Positions 48,805 through 59,984 of a stretch of 64,000 nucleotides of DNA are shown one piece after another. Made by a program: the position numbers and the translations under genes. The first letter of the stretch is position 1. Every line of letters begins with the position of its first letter. Below the pieces are notes generated by a model. It saw only the letters and a list, made by a program, of their open reading frames with translations, ran no database searches and had not been told where the DNA came from. This stretch comes from Inonotus obliquus (Eukaryota; Basidiomycota; Agaricomycetes; Hymenochaetales; Hymenochaetaceae), in NCBI GenBank assembly GCA_032164295.1, contig JAJHTX010000009.1, positions 930,001 to 994,000 of the forward strand. The letters are read 5' to 3'.

Positions 48805-48960
48805 CTGAATCGGATTCGGAATTCGGAATCGGAGTCGGAGTTGGAGTTGGTAGTTCTTGCTGGATGTGGATGGTGGATGGTGGATGGTGAATGCTAGTGC
48901 TGGATGCTGGTGCTGGATGCTATGATATGCTATGATAATGATAATGGTAATGCATGGGCG
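48805..48960 (+). repeat. Cluster of short tandem repeats (CGGAAT, GGATGGT, GCTGGAT, TGATAA)
   Basis: Four neighbouring low-copy tandem arrays of different 6-7-nt units follow each other within ~155 nt. Confidence 0.7.
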
Positions 48961-49204
48961 GTTTCCAAGATACTCGACCATTCCTCCATTCCTCCGTTCC
49001 TTATACATAACTCCGGTGATTTCTCCGTTTCTTCAGAATTCATTCTTATTTCCTTGATTCTTGACTCTTGGATATTTTTGACCCTTGAATGCTTTTGACT
49101 CTTGACTCTTGACTCTCTAGATAGGATAGACTGAACAACGAACACCAACCGCCCGGGGTGACGGAAGTATAACCTAGACACGCGTGGTGAGTCGTGACGC
49201 GTTC

Positions 49205-49292
49205 GGAGTCTCAGTCTCGGAGTCTCGGAGTCTCGGAGAATGATGAGAATGGTGAGAATGGTGGTGAGAATGGTGAGAATGGTGAGAATGTG
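49205..49292 (+). repeat. TCTCGGAG and GGTGAGAAT tandem repeats
   Basis: Four TCTCGGAG units run directly into about six GGTGAGAAT units. Confidence 0.75.
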
Positions 49293-50317
49293 AAAATGTA
49301 AGAATGGTAAATAAGTAGTAGTAATTTAGTAGATGAGCGTGTAAATGGTGATCAATGATCATAAGGGTCGTATGTACAGGGTCGTGCACATGCACATATG
49401 CCAGTGGCTCGGACCTGATCGTCAGTCTGGAGAGTACACCCACGCTGTGGAGACGGACTCGGAGACGGGATGGGATGGGCTAGGAGAATTAAATAGAAAT
49501 GAGATCGATCACTGAAGGCAAGAGATCAATAACGACAAGAGATCAAAACATCAAAACATCAAAAGAATAGAAAGAGAAGGATCAGGGGAGGGAGAGAGTG
49601 AGGGAGAGAGATGCATATCCCCAAGGTCATGGAGAGCTTACTTATGTTATTGATCTTGACACTAGCTTGACCAGCGAGCGGGCAGTTCAGCAACTTGCAA
49701 GCCATTATCACAACCACACATTGCGCAAAAACCACAATCAATTCGACTTGACTCATTGAGTGCGTGTGTGAGTGGTGGATCGTGCATGGTTGCATGGTTG
49801 ATTGTGAATGGTCGGTCGCAGTCGCTGTCTTTGGCCACACTTGCGGTTTGTGGTTGAGTTTGGAGTTTGGAGTTATTTGGCTTTCTTTACTGTAAACAGC
49901 TTCAATTTCAATTTAGATGTTATTTATTTCGATGAGATGAAAGTATGACTGGACTGGATTTGACGGTACTACACGACTCGGAACGCACAGGTGCAGTTAA
50001 CCTACCTATGCCTGATTCCCTGCCAACTGAGCACTCGTCCGGGCGGTAGAATCTAATCTGAAATAGGTCTAGGTATGTTCAAAAGTGACCCTGAACTTGA
50101 AAGGAACGCCCACGCCCACGCTCACACCGCCGCATAGGATACATCATACATCAATCGTGACCATTACCATTAGAAATAACTTAAAGACTGAATATATATT
50201 CATTTTGGAGATCGTTGATCGTTGACCAATGGAGATAGACGGGTTTAAGAATTGACCGAGATCATTCACGTATTCTCGGAGATCAGTTATGAACGATAAA
50301 CTTGAAGACAACTTAGA

Positions 50318-50372
50318 CGAGACAAGACGAGACGAGACGAGACAAGACAATGGATTTGATTTGATTTGATTT
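50318..50372 (+). repeat. GACGA/GACAA and GATTT pentamer repeats
   Basis: About eight GAGAC/AAGAC pentamers are followed by four GATTT pentamers. Confidence 0.75.
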
Positions 50373-50928
50373 ACGTGAACGATAATCTTATAGTAGGTTG
50401 GGATAGTGTATTTAGGTAAGGGGGAATGAATTGAACGGAGAATCGATTTGCCGGGATATTGTGTTGGGAGCGCTGGTCAGGATCACTGCAAGGGATTAAT
50501 TGTTATATGGGTGTAGAAACTGTACGGTCCATTTAGAAAGGAATGCGGGTGGATAGATAATTAGTTAGTAGCTTAGTAGTCCAGTCCGAATTCACTGGTA
50601 CTGGATGATTCAGTTCCTCGTAATCCACTGACGCTACTAGGTTGGGCGCTGAGCATTTGCAGACCTGGTGGAAGAACGGCTCGATTGAAGAGCTCAGATT
50701 ACCAGTCTCTAGGAACCTCAAGAAGAATTGCTTGAGCTCCAGCGCACTCATACGAATACATTTCTGCCGCTTAGACCGTAATAGATGCGATGACTTGATA
50801 GCATAAGCACTATATGACAATAAGTACAGTGGATAGAGCACAGCAACGAATAAACCAACAAGTGACGAAAGAAGAGAAAAGGAAATAGAAATGGAGTATG
50901 AAGTGAAAGTCAGAATTGCTAGGCCAGG

Positions 50929-53339
50929 CTAGAAACCTCTCCATTGTCTCGTACCCTGACCCATACCCATCCCAGAATTCATACCCATTCCACCCATACC
51001 CATGCCACTCATACCACTGTGGCCGTCACCAGTACCGCCGTTCCACATTGCGCCCATACCACCACCCATGAATTGTTGTTGTTGTTGCTGCTGCTGTTGC
51101 TGACCTAAATTCACTCCTCCTCCTGTGGTTCCGCCCATCCAAGCTCCTTGCCCCGTATCAAACCCTCCACCAAACCCTTGTCCGGCCATTCCCATCCCCA
51201 TCCCCATATTCATACCACCACCCATGTTCATCTGACCCATCTGGTTCATCCCGCTCATACCTTGAGCCATACCGCGGTTCATACCTCCACCACCTCCGCT
51301 ACCTAAGTTCATGTTGCTTACGTTTGAGTCCATACCCATACCCATGCCTATCATTCCCTGGGTAGGGCGCATCATATTACCCGCCCCTGCCGTACCACCG
51401 TCAAAGCCGAAGCCGAACGAGCCTTGTCCGCTGGATATCAAAGGGTTCATGGTCATGCCTATTGGATTCATCATCGCCTCGCCCATACTTCCTCCACCCA
51501 TACCCATATTATTCATAGCATTTCCCATACCCATACCCATCAGATTGCTCATGTTGCTGATATTGCTCACATTGGCCATGGTATTCATCCCAGCTGGCAT
51601 TCCGCCCATGCTACTAGCCATGACTCCTCCCATGTTACCCTGAGGCATGGGTGCGGCGTTCATCATCGTTATCGATCGAGAGGTGTTTTGCGTCGTCGGT
51701 TTCGATAGACCTAGACTGACTCCTCCGCTTGTAGCACCCATACTGCTTGATGTGCGCATGGGGTTACTTGGAAGACTGGCGGGAGAACCTGACATGGGGA
51801 CTGCGTTTATGCTAGGTGCACTGACGCTTCCGCTGACCCCAGGGTGACGAGGTGTGGGTGATTTTGGTCGCAGATTCTCGATTTCTGTCGAAGAAAAATA
51901 CACACACGAGCGTCAAATAGGATGGATAGCATTTTCATGGTGCTTTCTTTCTTACCAGAGGTGTTTGGAACCACGAATCTACCACCTTGAGCGGACTCCT
52001 TGATCTTGTTTTCCCATTTCTCTCTGTCAAAAGGTTCTGCGTCGTCCTTTTCGCGGGCCTCCTCTGGGGTCAACTCGAGTTCTTCCGCAGTGACTGTCAC
52101 CCAACCTCGTCGTAATGAGTGGTATCGTCCGAACAACTCTAAACGGCGGGTACCAAGACAGAAGTTTTCAATCAATTGATACATCTCTGGTGGCTTTCGA
52201 GTTGGGTCTGAGGGATCTCCCTCCCAGATAATCACATCAGTGTCTGAAGGAAAAGTCAGTGGGTTACGGAAGGGCTTATGAGGGGAATACTGATGCTCAC
52301 CAATATTGCAATGGACAAACCAACTGTCAGTTGATCGCCGGACAGTCCCGCGAATGCCCATGAGACAATGTTGTTTGGTCCTCGTAAGGAGCGAGGTCGT
52401 AGGAGGGTCGTTCTGCGTGTTCCATTAGTTTCAATTCGTGTCAACATACTAGAACGGTAACACTTACACCTGGCCCCTTATTCGTCTCTTTATTTGTCTT
52501 TACCCAGCAAATGTCTTCACATCTTCGATAGCCCCATTTACCTAGGATTTCCCGGCCTCGTTCCAATCCTTCACCTGCACCACTACCTACCCAAAGGAAC
52601 ACGAAGCTCGGATCTGCAGCCAAAGATGCTATCGGTAAGCTCTCTAGCTGATCCCATGTGAACGAGGATGAGAAAGGAGGATCAATCAATATGACATCGA
52701 ATTTGAGTCCTTGAAGTACAGTCTTCGATGCGGGCATAGATAAGTATGATGGCGGAACAGCGTGGTCAGACACTGCAGCTTTCTTGCACTGTAACAAGCG
52801 CTGCTGCTTAGGATATCTGGAAGTAACGGGATTACTTAGTAGGAGCAGAGCATAGGTAAACACGGTAATGCTCAATGCACACACTCTTCAAACCTGCACT
52901 CCATCTCAGCACCGACAACCCAGTTTTGAGGCCACTCTCCACCATCAACGTAGCGCTGACTATAGTCATTCCTTATGGTCTCTTCTTCCGGAACGTAGTT
53001 CTGGTACCTTGCACATCTAGCTTTCTTTGCAAGCGGTAAGTCCGGACGAATTACCCTTGGATTCGGTCGGACGACATACGGTGCTCCCCTCCGTGGCGGA
53101 GAGTCATTGGGAGAGGGAGGAGGAGAAGGTGATGAAGTCGGTGAACGTGGTGGTGTTGGGATTAATGGTAAATTCAGAAGAGCATTTAGTGGTTCAGTTG
53201 ATTCGGTTGAGGTGAATCTACTCGTGTAGTCGCGGAGGTTACGCCTGTTGGCTCGCTGATTCGAGCGAACACGTTCAAGTAGAGCAGCATGAGAGGCTAG
53301 AAGGTCGTTGGCGGATGCGAGCACTTCAGCGGTGCTCAT
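50929..53339 (-). CDS. METTL14/Kar4-type MT-A70 family protein with Met/Gly-rich tail
   Basis: MT-A70 family; METTL14 is the RNA-binding partner of the m6A writer METTL3, and yeast Kar4 is its orthologue and a Ste12 partner. Exons 53339-52885, 52816-52468, 52412-52301, 52243-51956, 51884-50929; 719 residues. The N-terminal ~150 residues hold a helix and a Pro/Ser stretch. The methyltransferase fold includes GLKFDVILIDPPF (D197-F200, where catalytic METTL3 has DPPW), SFVFLWVGSGAGEGLERGRE, KWGYRRCEDICWVKTNK, TRTKQHCLMGIRGTVRRSTD, and PPEMYQLIENFCLGTRRLEL. These are METTL14-like, so it is probably the non-catalytic partner. From ~460 the tail is Met, Gly and Asn with a poly-Gln run (~668-677). 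The start (MSTAEVLASAN) is the first ATG of the frame. Confidence 0.9.
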
Positions 53340-53754
53340 CGCGCCTGCTGCAACTTTTCCAACGCAAGAGGCGAAGTTGAGGGCTGCAGCTGAACGTGAC
53401 AAGAATGGATCACATGACTGATTTTTTCTCAAAATATTTATTAAATTATTTTTGGTCTCAACCAACGAAAGTGTGTGGGATACAAATTGAACTTTATTCC
53501 ATACACCAATTTCATTTGTTTATGATATTATGCTCATAAGCGTAACCGACCTGCAAAATGAAAAGGAGGAAAGCTGGCAGGGTGAGGGCTGTGTCGTGAG
53601 TCGTGGAATTGATAATATGAGGACAGAAAGTGGAAGCGTTCGATGTCTAACATCATCGTACGTGGGTGGTTGGAGAATATGAACCAAAAGCCGCTGAGAG
53701 TGGACCGTATCGGAAAGCGAATAGCACATCCATAAGGGATGCGCAACTCATGGA

Positions 53755-54996
53755 TTATTCCTCGCCCATCAGCTCAAAGTATGTATCTGCGCTCCTCTGT
53801 GCAAGTCGTCGCACCTTCTTCTGGTAAGCTGGGAGATTCTCCCGGACCTCCTTCTGCTCAGGAAATGAGTTATACACATCCAATGGTTGGTGGGTTTTAC
53901 TTACCGCTGCGTCCACATTTGCAGGGCTATCCGTGTTTGGCACATCGGAGGACAGAAGTGAGATTACACTGAGCATCTGAAACAGAGCAACAAAAAGTTA
54001 CTTCCAAGCAGTTTCCCCTAACGCATTAGTTACTCACAATCGAAGAGACGGTATGCACTGGGAGCCATCGCTCTCCAGCATCCTCATAACCGTATTGGTC
54101 CTCACCCGGAGGGTGCTGGAGCCTAGGTTAGTTATGATGTCAAACAAACATGCCTAGGTTACAGAAAAACGCACCAGGATGGAAATGCAAACGCGCCCGT
54201 CCGAGTAAACTGCAAAATTGTTAGTATAGACTAACGTGAGTACAATAAGAGAACAAACTATTCGGATGCCACATTGGGGTAATGAATCTCATGGTTGGAG
54301 GCTCGTTAGGATAATTCTCCGTGAAAATGAGATCCGCCACGAAGAATCCTTCTGAACTGCAACGCAAGATAGGTGGGAAATTCGAAATATGCAAGTTGGA
54401 GAAGACTCACTAAAGCGTGTCTGAGGGTCTGGATAAAATGTGGTTTGGATGAAAATTAGACACGATGGAGAGATTTGCGGGCTCGCCTCATGTACTCACC
54501 CGATGATAACCACCCTCCATTGGAGAAGATCGTCCTTGATTAAACCTGCAATATGCGTTCGAGTCAGTATATGCTTCCGGTAGGCACAGAATAGGAGTCA
54601 AGTCATGCATGAAGTCACGTCCATCAAGGGTACGCCTTTCGACACAAACCCTGTGGCGAAAGTATATGCTCTAAATAATCGAAAGGTGAAGGAAATGAAC
54701 TCAAGGCCTGAGCAGTGCCATAACCGAGAAGCAGAGCTGCGATTCTCGCTGAAGTGCCGCCGCAAACAATTGTCGACATGCCTCAGAGCTGCATGGACAA
54801 TCTACGGCATCCATGGTAGTAGAAATATCTCTGAGTTTGGCATGAAGAACAAAGGAGGCATGTGCCGCACATCACGAGGGAGAAATAGTACGTAGGTTAG
54901 AAGAAGGTACTCACCAGCAGAGAAGCCGTCGATGGGATTTTGAGTAAGATCCTTGAGCTCTCGTTTGAGCAGATTGCGCGCTGTAGACCCCGCCAT
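53755..54996 (-). CDS. Ubiquitin-conjugating enzyme E2, UBE2G/Ubc7-Ubc15 class
   Basis: Takes ubiquitin from E1 on a thioester cysteine and passes it on with an E3. Eight exons: 54996-54915, 54545-54500, 54428-54411, 54356-54259, 54209-54175, 54115-54038, 53976-53905, 53853-53755; 175 residues. Active site Cys89 lies in IYSDGRVCISIL, after the MWHPN motif. The acidic loop HPPGEDQYGYEDAGERW after the cysteine marks the G class (Ubc7/Ubc15), used in ER-associated degradation and related pathways. The C-terminal helix ends ELMGEE. Intron 1 is 369 nt; exon 3 is an 18-nt microexon (PSDTL). The last intron (53904-53854, 51 nt) is in frame without a stop. Confidence 0.92.
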
Positions 54997-56209
54997 GCCT
55001 CTCTTAGCTATGTCCACGAGGAACTACTATCTCAATCTCCCTCGCTCAGTTAGCGTCTCAGAAAGTGTCCGTATGATCTTGATGTGGCTGAAGCGCCCTC
55101 ACTGGTGCAAGATTGTTGGAGGCGCGACCGACTAAGGACTTGAACGGTGGTGAGTGAAAGAAGTAAGGAACAAAGAATCCTCTGAGACGGGAACCGTGTA
55201 AACTGTGGGCAAGTGCAAGGTAGGTCAAGACGCAAAGGTAGTAGTGGGAAGGGCAATAGGGACGATGGAGAGATAATCCGGCAACTTCCGGCCACACTAG
55301 GCATGTTACATAACAACAAGTTTATACTGTATACGTCTGTACGGGTGCAACTGTAACGGTAACACGGGCCTGGTTGGGTTGCTTGGTGTAACGTGTAACG
55401 CGGAGTCCAGGTTGGCGTGTTACAGGGTATATACTGGTATATATTACTAAAAAACTCAGAAAAGCACCAAAAGCGCAAGCAATTTGTCCGAAGTAGGAAG
55501 TTCACCTTCCCCGAACAGCAAGGCCAGGTCTAATACGACAGAAAGTACAAGTTATATTGTAATTTTCACGGTCCAACGCATGTTCCGTTGGTTGCCTGGT
55601 TGCCTAAACAGGGTGTGTAACGCGCAACGCTGCCTTGGTTGGCCATTTCGTCGCTGTAACGCACCCCGTCTGGTTGCACCCGTACAGACGTATACAGTAT
55701 TTCTTCCCCTGTTTTTCGCACCTCTTCCAGCGTGATTCACAGTTTCACCTCTGAGTCTATCTATATTCTCAATTCTTGAGAAAAGTTATAACGTACTTAG
55801 CGTTTTGTATCTGGAAGTTTCTTTCAAGTTTGCAGCCACCCCCGAATCGCTGAATTTGGGGTTTCTTGCCAACTTTGCTAGCCATGGTCAAGTTTCGTTA
55901 AATACTCTGACTCGAGCGTTAGACCTGGACCAGGTTGTTCTTAACGGAATCTATGTCTATACCTTTAGGATGCTATATGCCTCGCAAGTCATTGGAACCA
56001 TTCGTCTTCGTTTAATGAGCCGATCCATTCAAGTTTGTGCCAGTGTGACCTGCTTGGCCATGCAACTTTGCTCCTATGCACATGTTCTAAAGTTGCACGC
56101 CAACTTGATCTTACAGATATACTTGAGTATACGAGGACGTTGGCACCATCTCTGGTCTCCCTGAAACGTAGGTTGAAGAGTTCACTTTCGCCTTCCGGTG
56201 AGGGCAAGG
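54997..56209. promoter_or_regulatory. Divergent upstream region of the E2 gene and the 56.2-kb gene
   Basis: 1.2 kb between divergent start codons. It holds the inverted-repeat element at 55324-55700. No other gene was recognised; open frames here are unsupported. Confidence 0.5.
55324..55700. mobile_element. MITE-like element with perfect 28-bp terminal inverted repeats
   Basis: The 28 bases at 55324-55351 (starting ATACTGTATACG, ending GGGTGCAAC) are repeated exactly as reverse complement at 55673-55700. The whole is 377 bp with no coding frame of note. Just inside both ends are several TGTAAC(G)/GTTAC motifs (55352-55425 and 55615-55665), as subterminal repeats in DNA transposons. A target-site duplication is not clear: flanks are TTT on the left and TTC on the right. 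Size, repeats and absence of genes fit a non-autonomous DNA transposon; superfamily unassigned. Confidence 0.7.
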
Positions 56210-57417
56210 ATGTCGTCTGATAACTTCATCGAGTAAGTGAATCTCCATTGTCTTCCCCCAATCTTCGTGGTATCGATTGCCATCTTGACAGGGCTGAGCC
56301 TTTTGTCCTGAAGTACTTAAGCCAGATTGATGAGTCTTCTGGAGCAGCAGCTCAGACGCTCGCTGGTCATGAGTCTCCCACTACTCCGACTGTGAAGCGA
56401 GTCCTCCGAAACCTTTCGGAGCCAGCACACAAATCATCAGTTCCAACAAAGCCCATCCTGAAAGGCGTAAAATACTCAAATGACCCTCCCCACCAGTCTG
56501 GTCGACAGTCACATCCGGCCGCTATCGGGAATAACATTCCTCTGGATTTCGCATCTAGAAAAGACTCGCCGCCGGCAGGAACGGTGAGGACAGAGGAAAT
56601 ACCGAATTCTACTATGATCGACGAAGCGAGCGAGCTGTTCTATTTGCCTGGAAAAGGCAAGGCTGACCTCGATGGTTCTGATACGAAGAGCTACGTGGCT
56701 CATCCGGGAATCGATTGCAATCCGGAAACCTTCTACCAGGAACCCCATACACCGCTGGAGTCACCGCCCCTGCGTACGTCATTCTCGCAGCCGGCGTACC
56801 CTAACTACCCACCGACACCTCGAAACACGTTTCGTTGTAAGCGCAAAGGCATTCCCATTGTTGATGAGCTCGACCGTCTGCGAAGTGGCTTGCCATTTCC
56901 AAGCTGTCAAACGTTCACTTTTTCACCACCGTTCGACTCCCCTTCGTCGAGCGACTTCCCATTTCCCCCCCAGGACATTCCAGAAGTGAAGGATACGCCT
57001 CAAGCTTCACCTGCAACTGGACCAACACGTCGGACATCCTGGCGGCGGGCCTTCAGCCTCCATTCGCAAGAAAAGTCTAACTCCCGACGTCCAGAAGTTG
57101 TGCGGACTGCGACAAAGCGCAAGAGTGGTTCCGAATCTGAACTTTACTCGAAGCGCCGCAAAGTTGTGAAGTTCGATCTTCCTCCGGATCACAGAGAGCA
57201 TCCGCCTATGAGGCGTCGGCCTACTCCCTACATCGAGCCTTTTTCCTCCAAGGTAAAAAGACTATTCCGTGAGCTGTTTGCTCCGTTCTTCAAAACCAAG
57301 GAAGAGAAGGAACTGGAATGGGAGCTTAAGAGACAAAGAAAGGCAGAGAAGAGAGCGAGGAGGGAAAGGGAGGAGCTTATTGACTCTTTCCGGCATGATG
57401 ATGATTTGGCCGACTAG
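56210..57417 (+). CDS. Uncharacterised basic, mostly disordered protein
   Basis: Exons 56210-56232 and 56292-57417; 382 residues. A 23-nt first exon (MSSDNFIE) is joined by a 59-nt intron (GTAAGT...ACAG) to AEPFVLKYLSQIDESSGAAA. The intron is supported because it removes an in-frame mismatch and supplies the start. The middle is Pro/Ser-rich with PNYPPTPRNTF and LPFPSCQTFTFSPPF. Several basic clusters look like nuclear localisation signals (TATKRKSG, YSKRRKVVKF). The C-terminus is a long charged helix (KTKEEKELEWELKRQRKAEK). No known domain recognised; a nuclear role is inferred from composition only. Confidence 0.7.
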
Positions 57418-58355
57418 ATAGATATCGTATGCAGTAAGCACTGAAACTAGGGAAGATTCAGGAATATAGAAGGCACCGATTCGTATTACTATTGTGAGGC
57501 TCTTGTGGTTGTCACAATTATCATAGATTAGTTTATTTCTTCTCCGTCGTTCTTCTTGAAATATCAAACCTATAAAATCCGTGTGATCCGAATACATTTC
57601 CCATTAAGTGCCTCGCTCGTGCCTGTACTAACAGTCGTTCCGGAAAGCCTTGTGCAGGGGATGCTTTTTTCTTTCTTTTCGTGTGTCCGACCAAAAAAAT
57701 AAAGTGTCCGACCAAATATTCAGCGCGGTGCAATTTTCAGATTTCTGGTGCACCCCTCAAATACAAAGACTCGGAAACGCTGTGAATACTAGTACTAGTC
57801 CTGTTTGACAGTTGAAGACAAATACCAATGTTTCTTTCTTGTCGAATATACTTTCCTTCTTTGTCGGACATCCTTCTCTTTGGTCAGAATCAGGAAAAGT
57901 AAGAAAAGGCACCCCTCGGTCAGGCTTTTCCGGAATGGCTGTAATGCGAGTTCCCGGTTTTGACCTGCCATTCGGAGTGGAGTGGAGGAACCAGCACAAG
58001 GACTATTTTTTTACAGCTACAGTGTTTTCATACAGTAAATAGCGCACCCTCCGATACTCTATTTTGCCCGCCGTGCAAAATTCGTTTCTATTCCTGCCGT
58101 TATGTGCTTCAGACTTTACCTGTTCATGCTTCTGTTCATCTATACTTCGTCGCAAACAGCAGACAGTAATAAAGACTTTTGCTTACACTAAATGTCATAA
58201 GAGTCACCAATGTAACGCCTTGCCTGAAAGAATCCAATGGATGAAAATGCATATTACTCCCGGACCGATAATACATATACAAGCTAGAAACGAAATACTG
58301 CCCAGGAATCAGAATACATGGCTAGACTTTTGCCGAGAAAATATACCTTGTCAAT
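57418..58355. other. Intergenic between convergent genes
   Basis: No gene recognised. Short related pieces occur (GTGTCCGACCAAA at ~57680 and ~57705, GTCGGACAT near 57860), possibly remnants of a small repeat; too short to classify. Confidence 0.4.
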
Positions 58356-59980
58356 TTATCCAAACATGTACGCACTGTCATCACGCCTCCAAGCATCCAA
58401 GTCGAAAACCGGGTAGCTCCTGCCAACACGCCAATTTGCGATAGAAGCGCACCGGAGATTCTCTTCTTCATGGGGCAAAGCCTTGCCTGACGCACCAGAT
58501 GCAATACTAGACGCATCGTCGGAATGAGAGTCCTCCTCCGAATCATCACATTCTGACGACGTGGTGTCATTGTTGTCTTTGGCTTGACCACCGCTTGGCC
58601 GATCTCCACCCTGACCCCCGCCCCCATCATTGCTTCCGTCATCGTCATGATGTCCACCAGTACCACCAGTACCATCATCCTTCTCGTCATTACCCTGACC
58701 TCCCCATCTCCCTCCTGGGCGACCATTGTCATCTTGATCATCACGATGCCGCTTCTTCGTAGGTCTGACATCCGATGGTTCTGCATTGGTCTCCTTGTTT
58801 TCCTTGTTTTTGCCATGTCGCGAATCTCCACTTTTGCCCTTTGACTTTTTCGCAGATGCTCTAGATTCGTTGGATACCTCCCAGTTCTTTACCAGGGTTT
58901 GTGCAATCCACAAATCGATAGAGCCATTGCCCAACTTCAACTTCATCGCTTCCATGTCTGCATCGAATTCTTTATCGATTTCCGCCTTCAAAGCGCAAAG
59001 AAAATAAAAGCATTCCACAAGTTTCGATGGCTGGCGAAGATCCCATTCCAGATCGCCTGTCGTATAGCGGACGGCCTGTGAGAGTAGATACCAGATCAGC
59101 CCAGCCACCCTATCGAACAATACCAACTCACCAGAACACTGTCTTCCCAATTCGTAACTACCAAGTGGAAAACACCGCCAGCCATCGCCGATCCATAAAC
59201 GGGACGAGACGGAAGACCAAGAGCCCGCCGCTGATCCTGCATTCCCAAACCGTAAAACGCGCATTGACGTGCGGATTTAATAATACCTATGTCCCGCTTC
59301 CACTCACAAAAGAAAGTGCCAAGCAGGATGCTATACGCAAACTGCGCGCCCAGGGTAGCCAAACATTGCAGTCCTCTTTTGACCTTGATTAATCTGGGTT
59401 GTTTACGTATCTGTGACTTGATTGCCGCCTGTACAGCATCGGGTAGTTCTTTCGTAGTACAAGCGTCGGCCTTCGCCCTCGACAGCTGAAACTGGGAGTC
59501 CGGAGTAACGGGGACGAGGATATCTTGCTCTTTGCTGTGTACCAAACGATCAGAAATGGTCTGTGAACTTAGCATCATTGGGCTTACCGCGTAATGTGAG
59601 GGGAACTACCTGCTAGCCTTTCCGAGAATACCGTTTGCACAAGCATATCTGCCACTGTTCGTTGTGCTAGTTCGTACGATTCAGCGTCGCATGCTCTCCG
59701 TGTTGCCAACCAACTCAAGAAAAGCTTCAGCATGTCCGGAGCCAGGTTGTCGTCCCATGCATTATGCTCCACCGTTTTACTCCACTCGACGATATCTCGT
59801 ATGAAGGCATCTTCTTCCCGATAGTCTACTTGATACTCAGACTTGCAGTGAGTACAACGATCTAAAGGTGACGGAGCCTTCCAGGGTACTCTACACGCTG
59901 CCGTATCTGTTGAAGCTGCTCCCTGATCGCGATCGCTCCTTCCGCGGCGTCTCGCGAAAGTACTCCAGGGCTTTCGACAT
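58356..59980 (-). CDS. Uncharacterised protein with CTHC motif and Gly/Asp-rich tail (5' end unresolved)
   Basis: The last two exons are well supported: one ends at 59132, then a 56-nt phase-0 intron 59131-59076 (GTGAGT...ACAG), then 59075-58356. Reading upstream gives a frame with LDRCTHCKSEYQVDYREEDA, IVEWSKTVEHNAWDDNLAPD, and RRACDAESYELAQRTVADML. An intron then leads near 59550 to QDILVPVTPDSQFQLSRAKA, with the exact junction uncertain. A hydrophobic segment (LATLGAQFAYSILLG) lies mid-protein. The C-terminus is Lys-rich (AKKSKGKSGDSRHGKNKENK), then Gly/Asp-rich (GGTGGHHDDDGSNDGGGGQG), then acidic. The start could be in a short upstream exon near 59980. Family not recognised. Confidence 0.5.
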
Positions 59981-59984
59981 CAGC

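Larger units (their letters stand above)
47381..50928. other. 3.5-kb gene-free region downstream of STE12, repeat-rich
   Basis: Between the STE12 stop and the METTL14/KAR4 stop (convergent). No coding gene recognised. It contains many short tandem repeats and pyrimidine tracts (47700-48300), and should include the 3' UTRs of both genes. Confidence 0.55.

Noticed and set aside
51311..51847. Plus-strand Ile/Pro and His-rich frames
   Set aside because: Antisense to the Met/Gly-rich tail of the METTL14-type gene.
53340..53465. Extension of the METTL14/KAR4 frame upstream of 53339
   Set aside because: The open frame continues but has no ATG; the first ATG gives a sensible N-terminus.
54605..54895. 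Plus-strand frame of 96 residues
   Set aside because: Lies inside intron 1 of the E2 gene on the other strand, with no motif or splice partner.
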